From assembly GCA_963752915.1 (NCBI GenBank), contig CAVVZZ010000013.1:620001-684000 (forward strand): a DNA stretch of 64,000 bases, written 5' to 3'. Made by a program: the position numbers and the translations under genes. Positions 46,500-55,795 of this stretch are shown piece by piece. Source of the DNA: DATJPR01 sp963752915. GTDB taxonomy: Bacteria > Bacteroidota > Ignavibacteria > UBA10030 > UBA6906. Position 1 is the first letter of the stretch, and every line of letters starts with the position of its first letter. The notes beneath the pieces were generated by a model. It saw nothing but the letters and a program-made list of their open reading frames with translations, made no database searches and had not been told where the DNA came from.

Positions 46500-46651
46500 C
46501 AAGCGGCTGGAGCTGACGGAAGGACCCTCCATCAAAAATGGCTGGCGTGAAACGAGTTCAAGAGATGAAACAACGGTGAAGCGTACTTCTCAACGTACCC
46601 TAATTCAATAGTGTTCCCATTTCCGCCGCAGCTCAGCCGCGGCCGTTAGGC
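46494..46651 (+). repeat. attC 68
   Basis: 158 bp, main type. R'' supplies the stop for the shifted DUF6933 frame. Confidence 0.95.
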
Positions 46652-46696
46652 GGCACGCTACTGTGTCAGGTGGGTCGTTCATATTCAGAGGGTATC

Positions 46697-46981
46697 ATGA
46701 GCCAAGTCCTCGGTTTTGCGTGGTATCGATCTGAGCAGTGGCAACGCCTACGATTGCTCTCCTCGGATGCGCACGAGTTGGAAACCACATATGAAGAATG
46801 GCGAGCACAGGCCACGAAGCAGTTTGCGGAACTTCAGGCGAGAGGTCTCAATGTTCGGAAAGTTGATGTTGATGTCGACGAACTGACCGAATGGTGCATT
46901 TTGAAGAAGAGGCCTATCACTGGTGAGGCTCGCTCAGAGTTTGTGGCCCACAAACTCCGGCTTCAATCCGATCAGAACTAA
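46697..46981 (+). CDS. second copy of the FAWYRxEQWxRL protein (cassette 69)
   Basis: 94 residues, same translation as the cassette 33 product (23067-23351). The identical unit includes the 5' leader, the untranslated 3' part and, apart from one base, the attC, so this looks like a conventional whole-cassette copy. Left neighbours differ (attC 32 versus attC 68). Confidence 0.85.
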   Translation: MSQVLGFAWYRSEQWQRLRLLSSDAHELETTYEEWRAQATKQFAELQARGLNVRKVDVDVDELTEWCILKKRPITGEARSEFVAHKLRLQSDQN

Positions 46982-47032
46982 ACTGACGTTTCGGCTCAAG
47001 CATGTTGGTCCATGGGAATTGCGAGATGTGCC

Positions 47033-47190
47033 GCCTAACAAGCGGCTGGAGCTGACGGAAGTACCTTTGTCGGAAACCGGCTGGCGTGAACCGTGTTCAA
47101 GAATCGAAACAACAGTGAAGCTGACATCTCAACGTACCCTAAATCAATAGTGTATCCCTATCCGCCGCAGCTCAGCCGCGGCCGTTAGGG
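47033..47190 (+). repeat. attC 69
   Basis: 158 bp; one noticed base different from attC 33; R' GTTAGGG from the next cassette. Confidence 0.95.
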
Positions 47191-47211
47191 CGCAACCACG
47201 AGGTGTAACCG

Positions 47212-47766
47212 ATGAAACGGCTCCTGGTCTCAACATTGACAATACTTCTGGCCTCAATCGGCTGCTCTCAAGAGTTGCCTGATGCCGCGCTGCCGTTGTT
47301 GAATGCGAGGTTTGGCGAATGGGATCTTCTTCAGTTTGGGATCCCTAAAGGTGCGGACTCATCACAATGTTACATTAGTCCAAACGCGCGCAACGTCCTC
47401 CAGTGTGATCTGAATGGTGATACAATTCCCGACTATGCCGTAGCACTTGAAGCTGTTCATGGGGCTGTTTGGTTTGAATACTTCGTCGGATTGGTCGGCC
47501 GTGGCAACACCTTCGAACTTCATTTAGCCGATTCCATGGCCTGTGATGGCTGCAATCAAATGACTATCGCGCGCGCACATTTGCCGATACCTTATTTCGA
47601 CAGTGCTGACGAAGATCTTTCTGGATACGGCAACATAGCGGCTGACAAGCAATCTATTGTGTTCCCAACAGATTGCATCGTAGTTACTCCAATTCCCGAA
47701 ATGCACACCGAATCATCCTACGTGTTCTTTCGGGACAAGTTTGTCGGTTTTCCATCCGCAGACTAG
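47212..47766 (+). CDS. secreted protein, paralogue of cassette 46 (cassette 70)
   Basis: 184 residues. Signal LTILLASIGC is a clear lipobox, so this copy is probably a lipoprotein. It shares VLQCDLNGDTIPDYAVALE, FEYFVGLVGRG, ACDGCNQMTIARA, DEDLSGYGNIAADK and FPTDCIVVTPI with cassette 46, with many synonymous and conservative differences, which shows long coexistence under selection. Confidence 0.78.
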   Translation: MKRLLVSTLTILLASIGCSQELPDAALPLLNARFGEWDLLQFGIPKGADSSQCYISPNARNVLQCDLNGDTIPDYAVALEAVHGAVWFEYFVGLVGRGNTFELHLADSMACDGCNQMTIARAHLPIPYFDSADEDLSGYGNIAADKQSIVFPTDCIVVTPIPEMHTESSYVFFRDKFVGFPSAD

Positions 47767-47778
47767 GGATCGTTTGCG

Positions 47779-47937
47779 CCCTAACAAGCGGCTAGAGCTG
47801 ACGGAATGACCCTGGTTCAATATTGGCCGGCGTAAACACGAGTTCAAGAAACGAAACAACGGTGAAGCTTACTTCTCAACGTACCCTGAATCAATAGTGT
47901 ACGCATTTCTGCCGCAGCTCAGCCGCGGCCGTTAGGC
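47779..47937 (+). repeat. attC 70
   Basis: 159 bp; left arm GGCTAGAGCTG, right CTGCCGCAGCTCAGCC. Confidence 0.95.
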
Positions 47938-48234
47938 GCTCTGCGGGCGGCGCGCACGGAACAAAATGAATGTGGGTATGGAGTTCTTTCTGATCGTGAA
48001 GTGAGTCGAGTCGAGGCCGCTCGTTCGTTTCGTGTTGCCTTCTCCAGGCAGTGGTCTTTGGTGGTTCTTCGCGGTAAATGGAAATTGGTTCCGTTGTTTG
48101 AAACGTTTTCAGGTGCGCGCCGCCCGCGGACTTGCGATGCACGCGGGTGGCGGACCAGAGTGAAGGTTGGTTCGGAAAGTGAATCCTTTCGCCACCCGCT
48201 TCGAACGGCTGAGAAATCAGGCACACTATTAAGC
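47938..48234 (+). other. non-coding cassette 71 (type A, 297 bp)
   Basis: Arm pairs intact; adjacent to another type A copy. No gene. Confidence 0.75.
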
Positions 48235-48392
48235 GCCTAACAAGCGGCTGGAGCTGACGGAAGTACCCTCTATCAGAAGTGGCTGGCGTGAAACGAGTGC
48301 AAGATCCGAAACAACGTTGAAGCTGATTTCTCAACGTACCATGATTCAGTAGTGTAACCATTTCCGCCGCAGCTCAGCCGCGGCCGTTAGGC
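48235..48392 (+). repeat. attC 71
   Basis: 158 bp, main type. Confidence 0.95.
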
Positions 48393-48688
48393 GCTCTGCG
48401 GGCGGCGCGCACGGAACAAAATGAATGTGGGTGTGGAGTTCTTTCTGATCGTGAAGTGAGTCGAGTCGCGGCCGCTCGTTCGTGTTGTGTCGCCTTCTCC
48501 AGGCAGTGGTCTTCGGTGGGTCTTTGCGGTAAATGGAAATTGGTTCCGTTGTTTGAAACGTTTTCAAGTGCGCGCCGCCCGCGGACTCACGATGCACGCG
48601 GGTGGCGGACCAGAGTGAGGTGGGTTCAGAAAGTGATTCCTTCCGCCACCCGCTTCGATCGGCCGGGGTGTTAGGCGCACGAGTAAGC
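48393..48688 (+). other. non-coding cassette 72 (type A, 296 bp)
   Basis: Close to cassette 71 on the left and to cassette 52 on the right (CGCTTCGATCGGCC, GGCGCACGAG), a mosaic of the two. Confidence 0.75.
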
Positions 48689-48847
48689 GCCTAACAAGCG
48701 GCTGGAGCTGACGGAAGAACCCTCCATCAATAGTGGCTGGCGTAAAACGAGTTCAAGAGTGGAAACAACGGTGAAGCTGACTTCTCAACGTACCCTTATC
48801 CAAACAGTGTAACTGATTCCGCCGCAGCTCAGCCGCGGCCGTTAGGC
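48689..48847 (+). repeat. attC 72
   Basis: 159 bp, main type. Confidence 0.95.
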
Positions 48848-49204
48848 CGCCGCGGGCGGCGGGCGCAGTATTTAAGGATTGGAGTGAGACACAGATCGTG
48901 GGAGAGTACTTGAGGAAGGTTGTGTTTCAGTTGATGGAGCCTTCCTCTGCACGCCGCCCGCGGGTCTAGGTTCTGGAGCGTGGGCGGTGAACGAGCTGGC
49001 GGGGATTTTGAGAGAGTGTTCACAATAAGTGTATTGGGGATGATGGTGCGTTCTGAAGCGAGACACTCCCCACGGTCGATCGGAAAGCCGACCAGTCTCA
49101 CTTGAAGGTTGGTCGATCCGAAAGGGGAATGTGCTTCACGAGCCGGCCACCGAATCACCGCCCACGCACGAGTCTGGATCGGCCACGGGCCAGCACCCGG
49201 TCCG
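48848..49204 (+). other. non-coding cassette 73 (diverged type B', 357 bp)
   Basis: The interior is unlike other type B copies, yet both arm pairs persist. The inner pair reads GCGTGGGCGGTGA / TCACCGCCCACGC where others have GGCGTGGGCGGCG / CGCCGCCCACGCC, a matched C-to-T and G-to-A change. A further stretch GGTCGATCGG...CCGACC and GGTTGGTCGATCC adds short inverted pieces. Confidence 0.75.
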
Positions 49205-49362
49205 GCCTAACAAGCGGCTGGAGCTGACGGAAGGACCCTTCATCAGAAGTGGCTGGCGTGAAACGAGATCAAGAGACGAAACAACGTTGAAGCTACGATC
49301 TCAACGCACCCTAAATCAAGAGTGTATCCAATTCCGCCGCAGCTCAGCCGCGGCCGTTAGGC
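49205..49362 (+). repeat. attC 73 (main arms)
   Basis: 158 bp; unusual in being a main-type site after a type B element. Right half shared with attC 44. Confidence 0.95.
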
Positions 49363-49658
49363 GCTCAGCGGGCGGCGCGCACGGTACAAAATGATTGTGG
49401 ATATGGAATTTGTCCAGTTCGTGAAGGGAGTCCAGGAGAGATTGCGTGTCGGTTGCGTGTTGCCTTTTCAGGCAGTCGCCTTTGGTGGATCTTTGCGGTA
49501 AATGGGAATTGGTTCCGTTGTTTGAAACCCATGCATGTGCGCGCCGCCCGCGGACTCGCGATGCACGCGGGTGGCGGACCAGAGTGAAGGTTGGTTCGGA
49601 AAGTGAGTCCTTTCGCCACCCGCTTCGAACGGCTAAGAGGTCAGGCACACAAGTAAGC
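49363..49658 (+). other. non-coding cassette 74 (type A, 296 bp)
   Basis: Near copy of cassette 58. No gene. Confidence 0.75.
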
Positions 49659-49816
49659 GCCTAACAAGCGATTGGAGTTGACGGAAGGACGTGTCATCAA
49701 AAGTGGCTGGCGTGAAACGAGGTCAAGAGCGGAAACAACGTTCCGGCGGAGATCTCAACGTACCCTAATTCAATAGTGTATCCATTTCCGCCGCAACTCA
49801 ATCGCGGCCGTTAGGC
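49659..49816 (+). repeat. attC 74 (GATTGG subtype)
   Basis: 158 bp; the same interior as attC 24, 53, 56 and 61 but after a type A cassette. Confidence 0.95.
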
Positions 49817-50146
49817 CGCCGCGGGCGGCGGGCGCAGGTTTTGGAATATTTGGGGAAGAGCACAATTCGTGAGAGTGTGTTTGATGAAGGTTGCCTTTCA
49901 ATTCATGCAACCTCTCCTTACACGCCGCCCGCGGGGCATTATCCAGGAGGGCGTGGGCGGCGAAAAGAGCTTCGCACGTTTTGTGAAGGTGTCCTTTAAC
50001 GTGTCGGATTTCGGAAGAGTGTAAGTTGGTGTTACCATCTCCGTTGGGTGAAACGCAAACTACAAGTGGGAGTGTGGTTCACCACGAGCAAGACTACGCC
50101 GCCCACGCCACTGCGGTTGGACCGACAGAGCTGAACACCCTGTCCG
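49817..50146 (+). other. non-coding cassette 75 (type B, 330 bp)
   Basis: Close to cassette 34. Last non-coding type B copy in the window. Confidence 0.75.
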
Positions 50147-50301
50147 GCCTAACAAGCGGTTGGAGCTGACGGAAGTACCTTGGTCGCACTTTGGCCGCGG
50201 AACGGCAACGGACACCAGCGGCAGATGTGAAGCAATCGTTCAGCGGTACCCTTATCAATAGTGTATCCATTTCCGCCGCAGCTCAGCCGCGGCCGTTAGG
50301 C
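50147..50301 (+). repeat. attC 75 (GGTTGG subtype, mixed arms)
   Basis: 155 bp; left arm GGTTGG with right arm CAGCTCAGCC, like attC 55. Interior close to attC 27. Confidence 0.95.
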
Positions 50302-50331
50302 CGCACCCGATTATGAAAGGAGGCGTCTGAG

Positions 50332-52485
50332 GTGAAGCATATTCTGCTCCTTCTCCTTCTGACATGCTCCACGGTGTACTCTCAACCCAGCTCGACATAT
50401 CACTTGGTCAGCCGTTTGCCCGAGGGACCTTGCTACTCTGTGGCGGTGGACGGGAATCTCGCCTGCGTTGCAAACGGAAGTGCCCTAGACGTAATCCGGG
50501 TTGGTAATCAGTCTGCCCCGAAGAGAATCGGTCGTGTTCTGCTCCCGGGCATCCCTTATCGTATCCGACTTGTCGATTCACTCGCCTACGTGGCAGATGG
50601 TGCAGGGGGGCTCGTCATCGTAGACCTGACATTGCCAGACAAGCCAAAATTGATATCATCGATACCCACCAACGATGACGCGCGGTCAGTTGATGTTTCG
50701 GGCTCGCATGCCTTTGTCGCGCACATCTCGGGGTTCACGGTTTTTGACATCTCGAACCCTCATTATCCGGAGGCGATTTCTACCATTTCTACTGTAGGTT
50801 ATGCAGGGGATCTGGCCCTTCAGAACGATTCCTTGTATCTCGCGGCCTATGATCAAGGTGTGCTTGTGTACGACATACACACACCTTCCGCCCCAACTCT
50901 GGTGAGACAAGTCTTCCTAAACGGTTCCTTTGGTGTAAATTCAATTCGTCTGTCAGGTCCGTATGTGTTCGCTACAAGTTCGCCTACCTCTGGCGGCCCC
51001 CTTTCGTACGGTCGCTTTCATGTCTTGAACCTGGCGCTGCTGGACAGCGTCCCTGAAATCGGTGCTGTTAGTCTTCCTGGCGATTGGTCCTCTTCCGGTG
51101 GGAGCCTCTGCCTCGACGGATCAATCGCGTATGTCGCGTTCTTCTCTGATGCAGCTTCCGGAATATGTACAGTCTCGATTGACTCGATTTCCAGCCCCAA
51201 AGTAATCGGGAGACTGAATCTCACGGAGCCGCACGCGACCGAAGTGGCCGATTCAACTCTTTTTGTTGCAGACGGTCCTGACGGCTTGCAACTCTACGGC
51301 ATTCAGACCCCATCGGTGCTTATCCCCGTTTCCAATTATGCCACGAAACCAAGCACATACAGCCTTGCTGTTTCCGGTCCATGGGTCTACTTGGGAATGG
51401 GCGTTAGCGGCATTCGGCCGGTCGATCTCTCCGTTCCACAAGAACCCGTGGATTTTGGTACGTTCACGACGGGCCAGAATGCGCTCTTCATTGACGTTTC
51501 AGGAGCGTACGCGTTCACCACAAGCAACTATGGAGCGGTTGATATTGCCGATATCTCTCGAGAGGACTCGATTTTCAAGGTCGGATTCCTTGAAACGATT
51601 GTTGGGACGTCTCTCAAGGTGCGAGATAGCCTCCTGTATGTCACAGATAGGGACAGTGGATTGTTCATAGCAAACGTCAGCGACCCGCTCCATCCTTTCT
51701 GGCTCGGGCATGCGTACCTTGGGCGCAGATCTGCCGGTGTAGCACTCTCCGGAATGTATGCCTACGTTGCAGCAGGCTCAGCTGGCGTTCGGGTCGTTGA
51801 CGTTCTTGACCCGAATGCCCCCAAAGTGATTTCGACCTTGCCGACTGTGGGTTATTGTTTCGGGGTTGCTGTATCTGAAAATAGAGCGTTGGTTGCTGAT
51901 GGATCCGCTGGCCTCAGAGTATTTGATATCTCTGATCCGCAATCTCCCGTTCTCGTTTCAACCACTCCACTTTCCGCTCAGGCCAAAACAGTGGCGTGTG
52001 CCGCTCACTATGCATACGTGGGAACCTACGCGAATACGACATTCATCGTCGATTACGCATCTGATCCGGTCCCGCGGATCATCGACTCCATTTACACTGG
52101 AGACTCGCCAAATGCCTTGGCGTCCTCGGGCGACCTTCTCTTGGTTGCTGATCTTCGCGGTGGTCTATATATCTTTCAAAATGATCTGATTTCTGGTGTT
52201 AGATCCAACACTTCGAATCCGGTCTCCTTTCACCTGAAGCAGAATTATCCGAACCCGTTCAACTCATCAACGATTATCTCGTATGAATTACCTCAAGCAG
52301 GAGATGTTGCTATCACGATTTACTCCCTCCTCGGCCAAAAGTGTGAAACCCTGTTCAAGGGACACCAGGAGTCCGGACAACACTCGGTAACTTGGCAGGC
52401 GTCGCACTATAGTTCCGGAATCTATTTCTATTCCATCCAATTCAACGGTCGCGTCGTTACGAAGTCGGCCGCGCTCGTCAAGTGA
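50332..52485 (+). CDS. LVIVD-repeat beta-propeller protein exported by T9SS (cassette 76)
   Basis: 717 residues, the largest cassette gene here. GTG start with a strong AAAGGAGG eight bases upstream. Signal peptide ILLLLLLTCSTVYSQ. Many LVIVD-type repeats (AYVADGAGGLVIVDLTLPDKPKLISS, VFDISNPHYPEAIST, LRVFDISDPQSPVLVST) build two propellers or one large one. The C-terminal type A sorting domain has LKQNYPNPFNSSTIISYELP, ITIYSLLGQKCETLF, SGQHSVTWQASHYSSGIYFY. Likely surface-displayed or secreted. Confidence 0.92.
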   Translation: MKHILLLLLLTCSTVYSQPSSTYHLVSRLPEGPCYSVAVDGNLACVANGSALDVIRVGNQSAPKRIGRVLLPGIPYRIRLVDSLAYVADGAGGLVIVDLTLPDKPKLISSIPTNDDARSVDVSGSHAFVAHISGFTVFDISNPHYPEAISTISTVGYAGDLALQNDSLYLAAYDQGVLVYDIHTPSAPTLVRQVFLNGSFGVNSIRLSGPYVFATSSPTSGGPLSYGRFHVLNLALLDSVPEIGAVSLPGDWSSSGGSLCLDGSIAYVAFFSDAASGICTVSIDSISSPKVIGRLNLTEPHATEVADSTLFVADGPDGLQLYGIQTPSVLIPVSNYATKPSTYSLAVSGPWVYLGMGVSGIRPVDLSVPQEPVDFGTFTTGQNALFIDVSGAYAFTTSNYGAVDIADISREDSIFKVGFLETIVGTSLKVRDSLLYVTDRDSGLFIANVSDPLHPFWLGHAYLGRRSAGVALSGMYAYVAAGSAGVRVVDVLDPNAPKVISTLPTVGYCFGVAVSENRALVADGSAGLRVFDISDPQSPVLVSTTPLSAQAKTVACAAHYAYVGTYANTTFIVDYASDPVPRIIDSIYTGDSPNALASSGDLLLVADLRGGLYIFQNDLISGVRSNTSNPVSFHLKQNYPNPFNSSTIISYELPQAGDVAITIYSLLGQKCETLFKGHQESGQHSVTWQASHYSSGIYFYSIQFNGRVVTKSAALVK

Positions 52486-52503
52486 GCGGAGACTCTGAGT
52501 GCG

Positions 52504-52661
52504 GCCTAACAAGCGGCTGGAGCTGACGGAAGGACCCTCCATCAAAAGTGGCTGGCGTGAAACGACTTCAAGAAATGAAACAATGGTTACGCATAGTTCT
52601 CAACGTTCCGTAGTTCAATAGTGTATCCATATCCGCCGCAGCTCAGCCGCGGCCGTTAGGC
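52504..52661 (+). repeat. attC 76
   Basis: 158 bp, main type. Confidence 0.95.
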
Positions 52662-52680
52662 GGAACGCACGAGCACGCAC

Positions 52681-53148
52681 ATGCGAATGCACGTTACGAT
52701 ATTCGTCGTCCTGATCACCTTGGGTGTAAGTGCGTCCAAGGCGCAAGTGCGCTGGCAAGACTACCTCGGGGTGTACCAACTCGATTCAGTCGACGTGAAG
52801 GGCTTTGAAAGTTTCTGGTACTTTGAATTGCTACCGAGCCCTGATTGGCAACATGTCGATCCGGCAAGGTGCAAAGTCTACTGGTTTCCCCAGAAGCAAC
52901 TCGAGGATGGACAGGCACTACTCTGCACCTTTCGGGAGGTACGTCTTACAATTGATTCACTTTCATTTCGGACACAATCCTGTCTTGGAGAGGAGTATTC
53001 ATTTCAAGGTCGGTTCACCATGCCACCGGGCGAGTTCATGAAACATCCACGTGACATTGTGCTCCAAGGCTCACTCCGACTCTGGAATGACTCCAGCCTA
53101 ATCAAACAGGCGAGAGTATCTTTCAATTGGGACGAATCAGGCGACTAG
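52681..53148 (+). CDS. secreted protein of unknown function (cassette 77)
   Basis: 155 residues. Signal peptide HVTIFVVLITLGVSASKAQ. The mature part is tryptophan- and tyrosine-rich (WQDYLGVYQLDSVDVKGFESFWYFELLPSPDWQHV, broken at KG) and beta-like toward the end (VLQGSLRLWND). Family not recognised. Starts 19 bases after the attC core. Confidence 0.68.
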   Translation: MRMHVTIFVVLITLGVSASKAQVRWQDYLGVYQLDSVDVKGFESFWYFELLPSPDWQHVDPARCKVYWFPQKQLEDGQALLCTFREVRLTIDSLSFRTQSCLGEEYSFQGRFTMPPGEFMKHPRDIVLQGSLRLWNDSSLIKQARVSFNWDESGD

Positions 53149-53154
53149 CGTTCC

Positions 53155-53312
53155 GCCTAACAAGCGGCTGGAGCTGACGGAAGGACCTTGAATCAAAATG
53201 GGCTGGCGTGAATCGAGTTCAAGATGCGAAACAACGTTGAAGCTAAGATCTCAACGTACCGTAGTTTAATAGTGTAACCCTATCCGCCGCAGCTCAGCCG
53301 CGGCCGTTAGGC
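53155..53312 (+). repeat. attC 77
   Basis: 158 bp. R' is followed by TTACCGCG of cassette 78, while the R'' side carries GCGTTCCG of cassette 77; the extensions do not match each other, which shows that they pair within cassettes, not across the site. Confidence 0.95.
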
Positions 53313-53350
53313 TTACCGCGTTCGGTTTTCAACCGTAATCGGAACTCACT

Positions 53351-53980
53351 ATGAATCTTCGTCTACTATATCGCGCCATTCTTCTTGCTTTTGCCTTCAC
53401 TGGACAGGTGGCCGCACAAGATTCTTCCGTCGCGAACGTTGCGATTGAGCCTCATCTCACGTATAAACCGGATTTAGAATTTCCCAGGAAGGCACTCGGT
53501 GCTAGTGTAACCGCCAAACTCTTCGTCAAGGTTCTCGTTGGGAAGGATGGTGCACCGATCAAAACGGAAATTCTCAAACGAGAACCCGACATAGCGTTCC
53601 TATTTGACGATGATTCTAGGCGATTTTGCATGAAGTGTCGATTCTCCCCCGCAAGAGACTCAGTGGGTAACCCGGTAATGGTGTGGGTAACAATGCCGCT
53701 AAGGTTCGAAATCAAGAATTACCGACCGCCACAGTGCAAGGAACTCGCGGAGCCGAAGTATCCGGACGAAGCACGAGAACTGGGAATGGAAGGCTGGGTT
53801 GGACTCGCCGTTTTTGTAAACGATCAGGGCAAACCGCAACGAGATCCAATGATAATACTTTCTCGTGAGCCAGCGACTTCAACGGTATTCGACGATGCTG
53901 CCAAAGAAGTTCGCCTTACAGTCACGATACGTGACTGGGAATTTGGACGGGGGTCCTGCGGCTGGCTGGTGCTTCATTAA
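53351..53980 (+). CDS. secreted protein with two TonB C-terminal-like domains (cassette 78)
   Basis: 209 residues. Signal peptide ILLAFAFTGQVAAQ. Domain 1 (about 35-125): LEFPRKALGASVTAKLFVKVLVGKDGAPIKTEILKREPD (read as segments), closing with VMVWVTMPLRFEI. Domain 2 (about 130-209): EPKYPDEARELGMEGWVGLAVFVNDQG. Both follow the YPxxAxxxGxxGxVxVxVxVxxxGxxxxxxIxxRE pattern of TonB C-terminal domains. No membrane anchor, so probably a periplasmic binding protein rather than an energy transducer. Related to cassette 15. Confidence 0.8.
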   Translation: MNLRLLYRAILLAFAFTGQVAAQDSSVANVAIEPHLTYKPDLEFPRKALGASVTAKLFVKVLVGKDGAPIKTEILKREPDIAFLFDDDSRRFCMKCRFSPARDSVGNPVMVWVTMPLRFEIKNYRPPQCKELAEPKYPDEARELGMEGWVGLAVFVNDQGKPQRDPMIILSREPATSTVFDDAAKEVRLTVTIRDWEFGRGSCGWLVLH

Positions 53981-54008
53981 GGTGAATTTCGCCATCAGGT
54001 CGCGGTAA

Positions 54009-54166
54009 GCCTAACAAGCGGCTGGAGCTGACGGAAGGACCCTGAATCAGAAGTGGCTGGCGTGAAACGAGTTCAAGATTCGAAGCAACGAAACGGCTGA
54101 CTTCTCAACGTACCCTGATTCAATAGTGTATCCCTATCCGCCGCAGCTCAGCCGCGGCCGTTAGGG
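54009..54166 (+). repeat. attC 78
   Basis: 158 bp. Cassette 78 ends match over 15 bases (GTTAGGCTTACCGCG). Confidence 0.95.
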
Positions 54167-54267
54167 CGCCGACGCGGTCATATCAAATGACTCGATCGCC
54201 TGCATCCCAATTAGCTTAGAGGATGTCTCCACTTCAGGCTGGCTGATACATGACAGGAGCTCTCCAA

Positions 54268-55599
54268 ATGATTTTGACACGTATACTTCTTGTTGGACTT
54301 ACCCTAGCTTGCAGTTCGAAGGCACTCTACGGTCAATGGATTGCGACAAATGGACCCATGGAAGGTATAGCTCTCTCGTTGGCAGTAGACACCGGATCGG
54401 TGGGCCAGGCAAATCTCTTCGTCGGAGCATGGGAGGGGCGGGTCTTCCAATCGAGCGATTCTGGGGATACTTGGCGTGAGATTGATGGTGGGAATTGGAT
54501 GGGCTTCTTGGACACGGGTTTTACCCGAAAAGACATCGGGCTCCTAGCAACCTATCGGAATCCATCCCATGGTAGTTTTTTGTTTGCGCTTGACGCGAGT
54601 CGAACACTCTTTCGTTCGGTCGAGGGTGATACCAATTGGACGGCTCTCCAGATCGGCCAAACACATCGGGGGTTCAACACGCTCCTTGTGATGGATACCA
54701 TTGTTATCGGGGGCACCGATAGCGGGCTCGTCGTATCCATGGATGTTGGTGCTCATTGGGACAGTCCACAGAACGATCTGACTCCGTTCAGAGTGAACTC
54801 GTTGCTTTTTGTGGGATATGCGGGGGAAAGTGGTTCGCTCTTTGCCGCAACGAACGGGGGAGTCTATCGATCGAGTACTATGGGGTCGACATGGGAAGTG
54901 GTCAATTCAGAGGCATTGGAGTTCGCTTCACTCAGACTTATGCGAGAACCCTCAGGTCAGACCGCACTCTATGCGTTGCGTTCCAGTATGGGAGATATAT
55001 TCTGTTCAACGGACAGCGGGACTTCATGGTCGGCAGTGAACGACCTCCTGGATCAATCTACGCGGATTAGTTTTGGGGAGTTTGCGATTCGCGATACCAT
55101 TATATACGCGAGCGGCTCGACCTATCAACCAAGAATGTTCTATTCGCTCGATCGTGGCAAACGATGGATTGGCGGAGATCTCGGGCTCGGCGGAAGACCC
55201 GTGCGCTCGCTCATGTCTGATGGCAGATTCCTCTACACGGCGACCGCAAGCGACATTGGGCACGTCAACAGTGTCTGGCGCCGCCCACTTTCGGAGATGG
55301 TCACTGCTACAGGCATCGCGCACGAACCAGGCCTCTCCCGCTTCAACTTGCATCAAAACTACCCCAATCCATTCAATCCGATTACCGCGATCGTCTATGA
55401 GCTGTCCGATCAGGCGGAGGTTCTTCTGAAAGTATTCGATGTTCTAGGCCGGGAGATTGTGACCTTGGTAGATGAGCGTCAGTCTGCAGGAATACATTCT
55501 GTTTATTGGGATGCGTCTGATCGGTCCAGCGGAATCTACTTTTGTCGCCTTGCTTCAGGTGGTCAAACGCAAACACGGAAGATGACTCTTCTGAAGTGA
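54268..55599 (+). CDS. Asp-box/BNR propeller protein exported by T9SS (cassette 79)
   Basis: 443 residues from ATG 54268, decided by AGGAG at 54255-54259; ATG 54250 is in frame but precedes that site. Signal peptide ILLVGLTLACSSKALYGQ. Repeated Asp-box turns SSDSGDTW, SMDVGAHW, SSTMGSTW, STDSGTSW, SLDRGKRW mark a sialidase/sortilin-like propeller without obvious catalytic residues. The tail LHQNYPNPFNPITAIVYEL, VFDVLGREIVTLV, SGIYFCRL is a type A T9SS sorting domain. Confidence 0.92.
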   Translation: MILTRILLVGLTLACSSKALYGQWIATNGPMEGIALSLAVDTGSVGQANLFVGAWEGRVFQSSDSGDTWREIDGGNWMGFLDTGFTRKDIGLLATYRNPSHGSFLFALDASRTLFRSVEGDTNWTALQIGQTHRGFNTLLVMDTIVIGGTDSGLVVSMDVGAHWDSPQNDLTPFRVNSLLFVGYAGESGSLFAATNGGVYRSSTMGSTWEVVNSEALEFASLRLMREPSGQTALYALRSSMGDIFCSTDSGTSWSAVNDLLDQSTRISFGEFAIRDTIIYASGSTYQPRMFYSLDRGKRWIGGDLGLGGRPVRSLMSDGRFLYTATASDIGHVNSVWRRPLSEMVTATGIAHEPGLSRFNLHQNYPNPFNPITAIVYELSDQAEVLLKVFDVLGREIVTLVDERQSAGIHSVYWDASDRSSGIYFCRLASGGQTQTRKMTLLK

Positions 55600-55611
55600 G
55601 ATAGGTCGGCG

Positions 55612-55769
55612 CCCTAACAAGCGGCTGGAGCTGACGGAAGTACCCTGGTCGGAAAGTGGCTGGCGTGAAACGAGTTCAAGATTCGAAACAACGGTACGGC
55701 CAAGATCTCAACGTACCGTTGTTCAATAGTGTATCCCTATCCGCCGCAGCTCAGCCGCGGCCGTTAGGC
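55612..55769 (+). repeat. attC 79
   Basis: 158 bp, R'' CCCTAAC, R' GTTAGGC. Confidence 0.95.
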
Positions 55770-55795
55770 CGCGTCCTCAATCGAGAACCGACACT

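Noticed and set aside
48670..48676. GTTAGGC inside type A cassette 72
   Set aside because: It is one base from GTCAGGC in other copies and has no partner core or arms, so it is not an attC.
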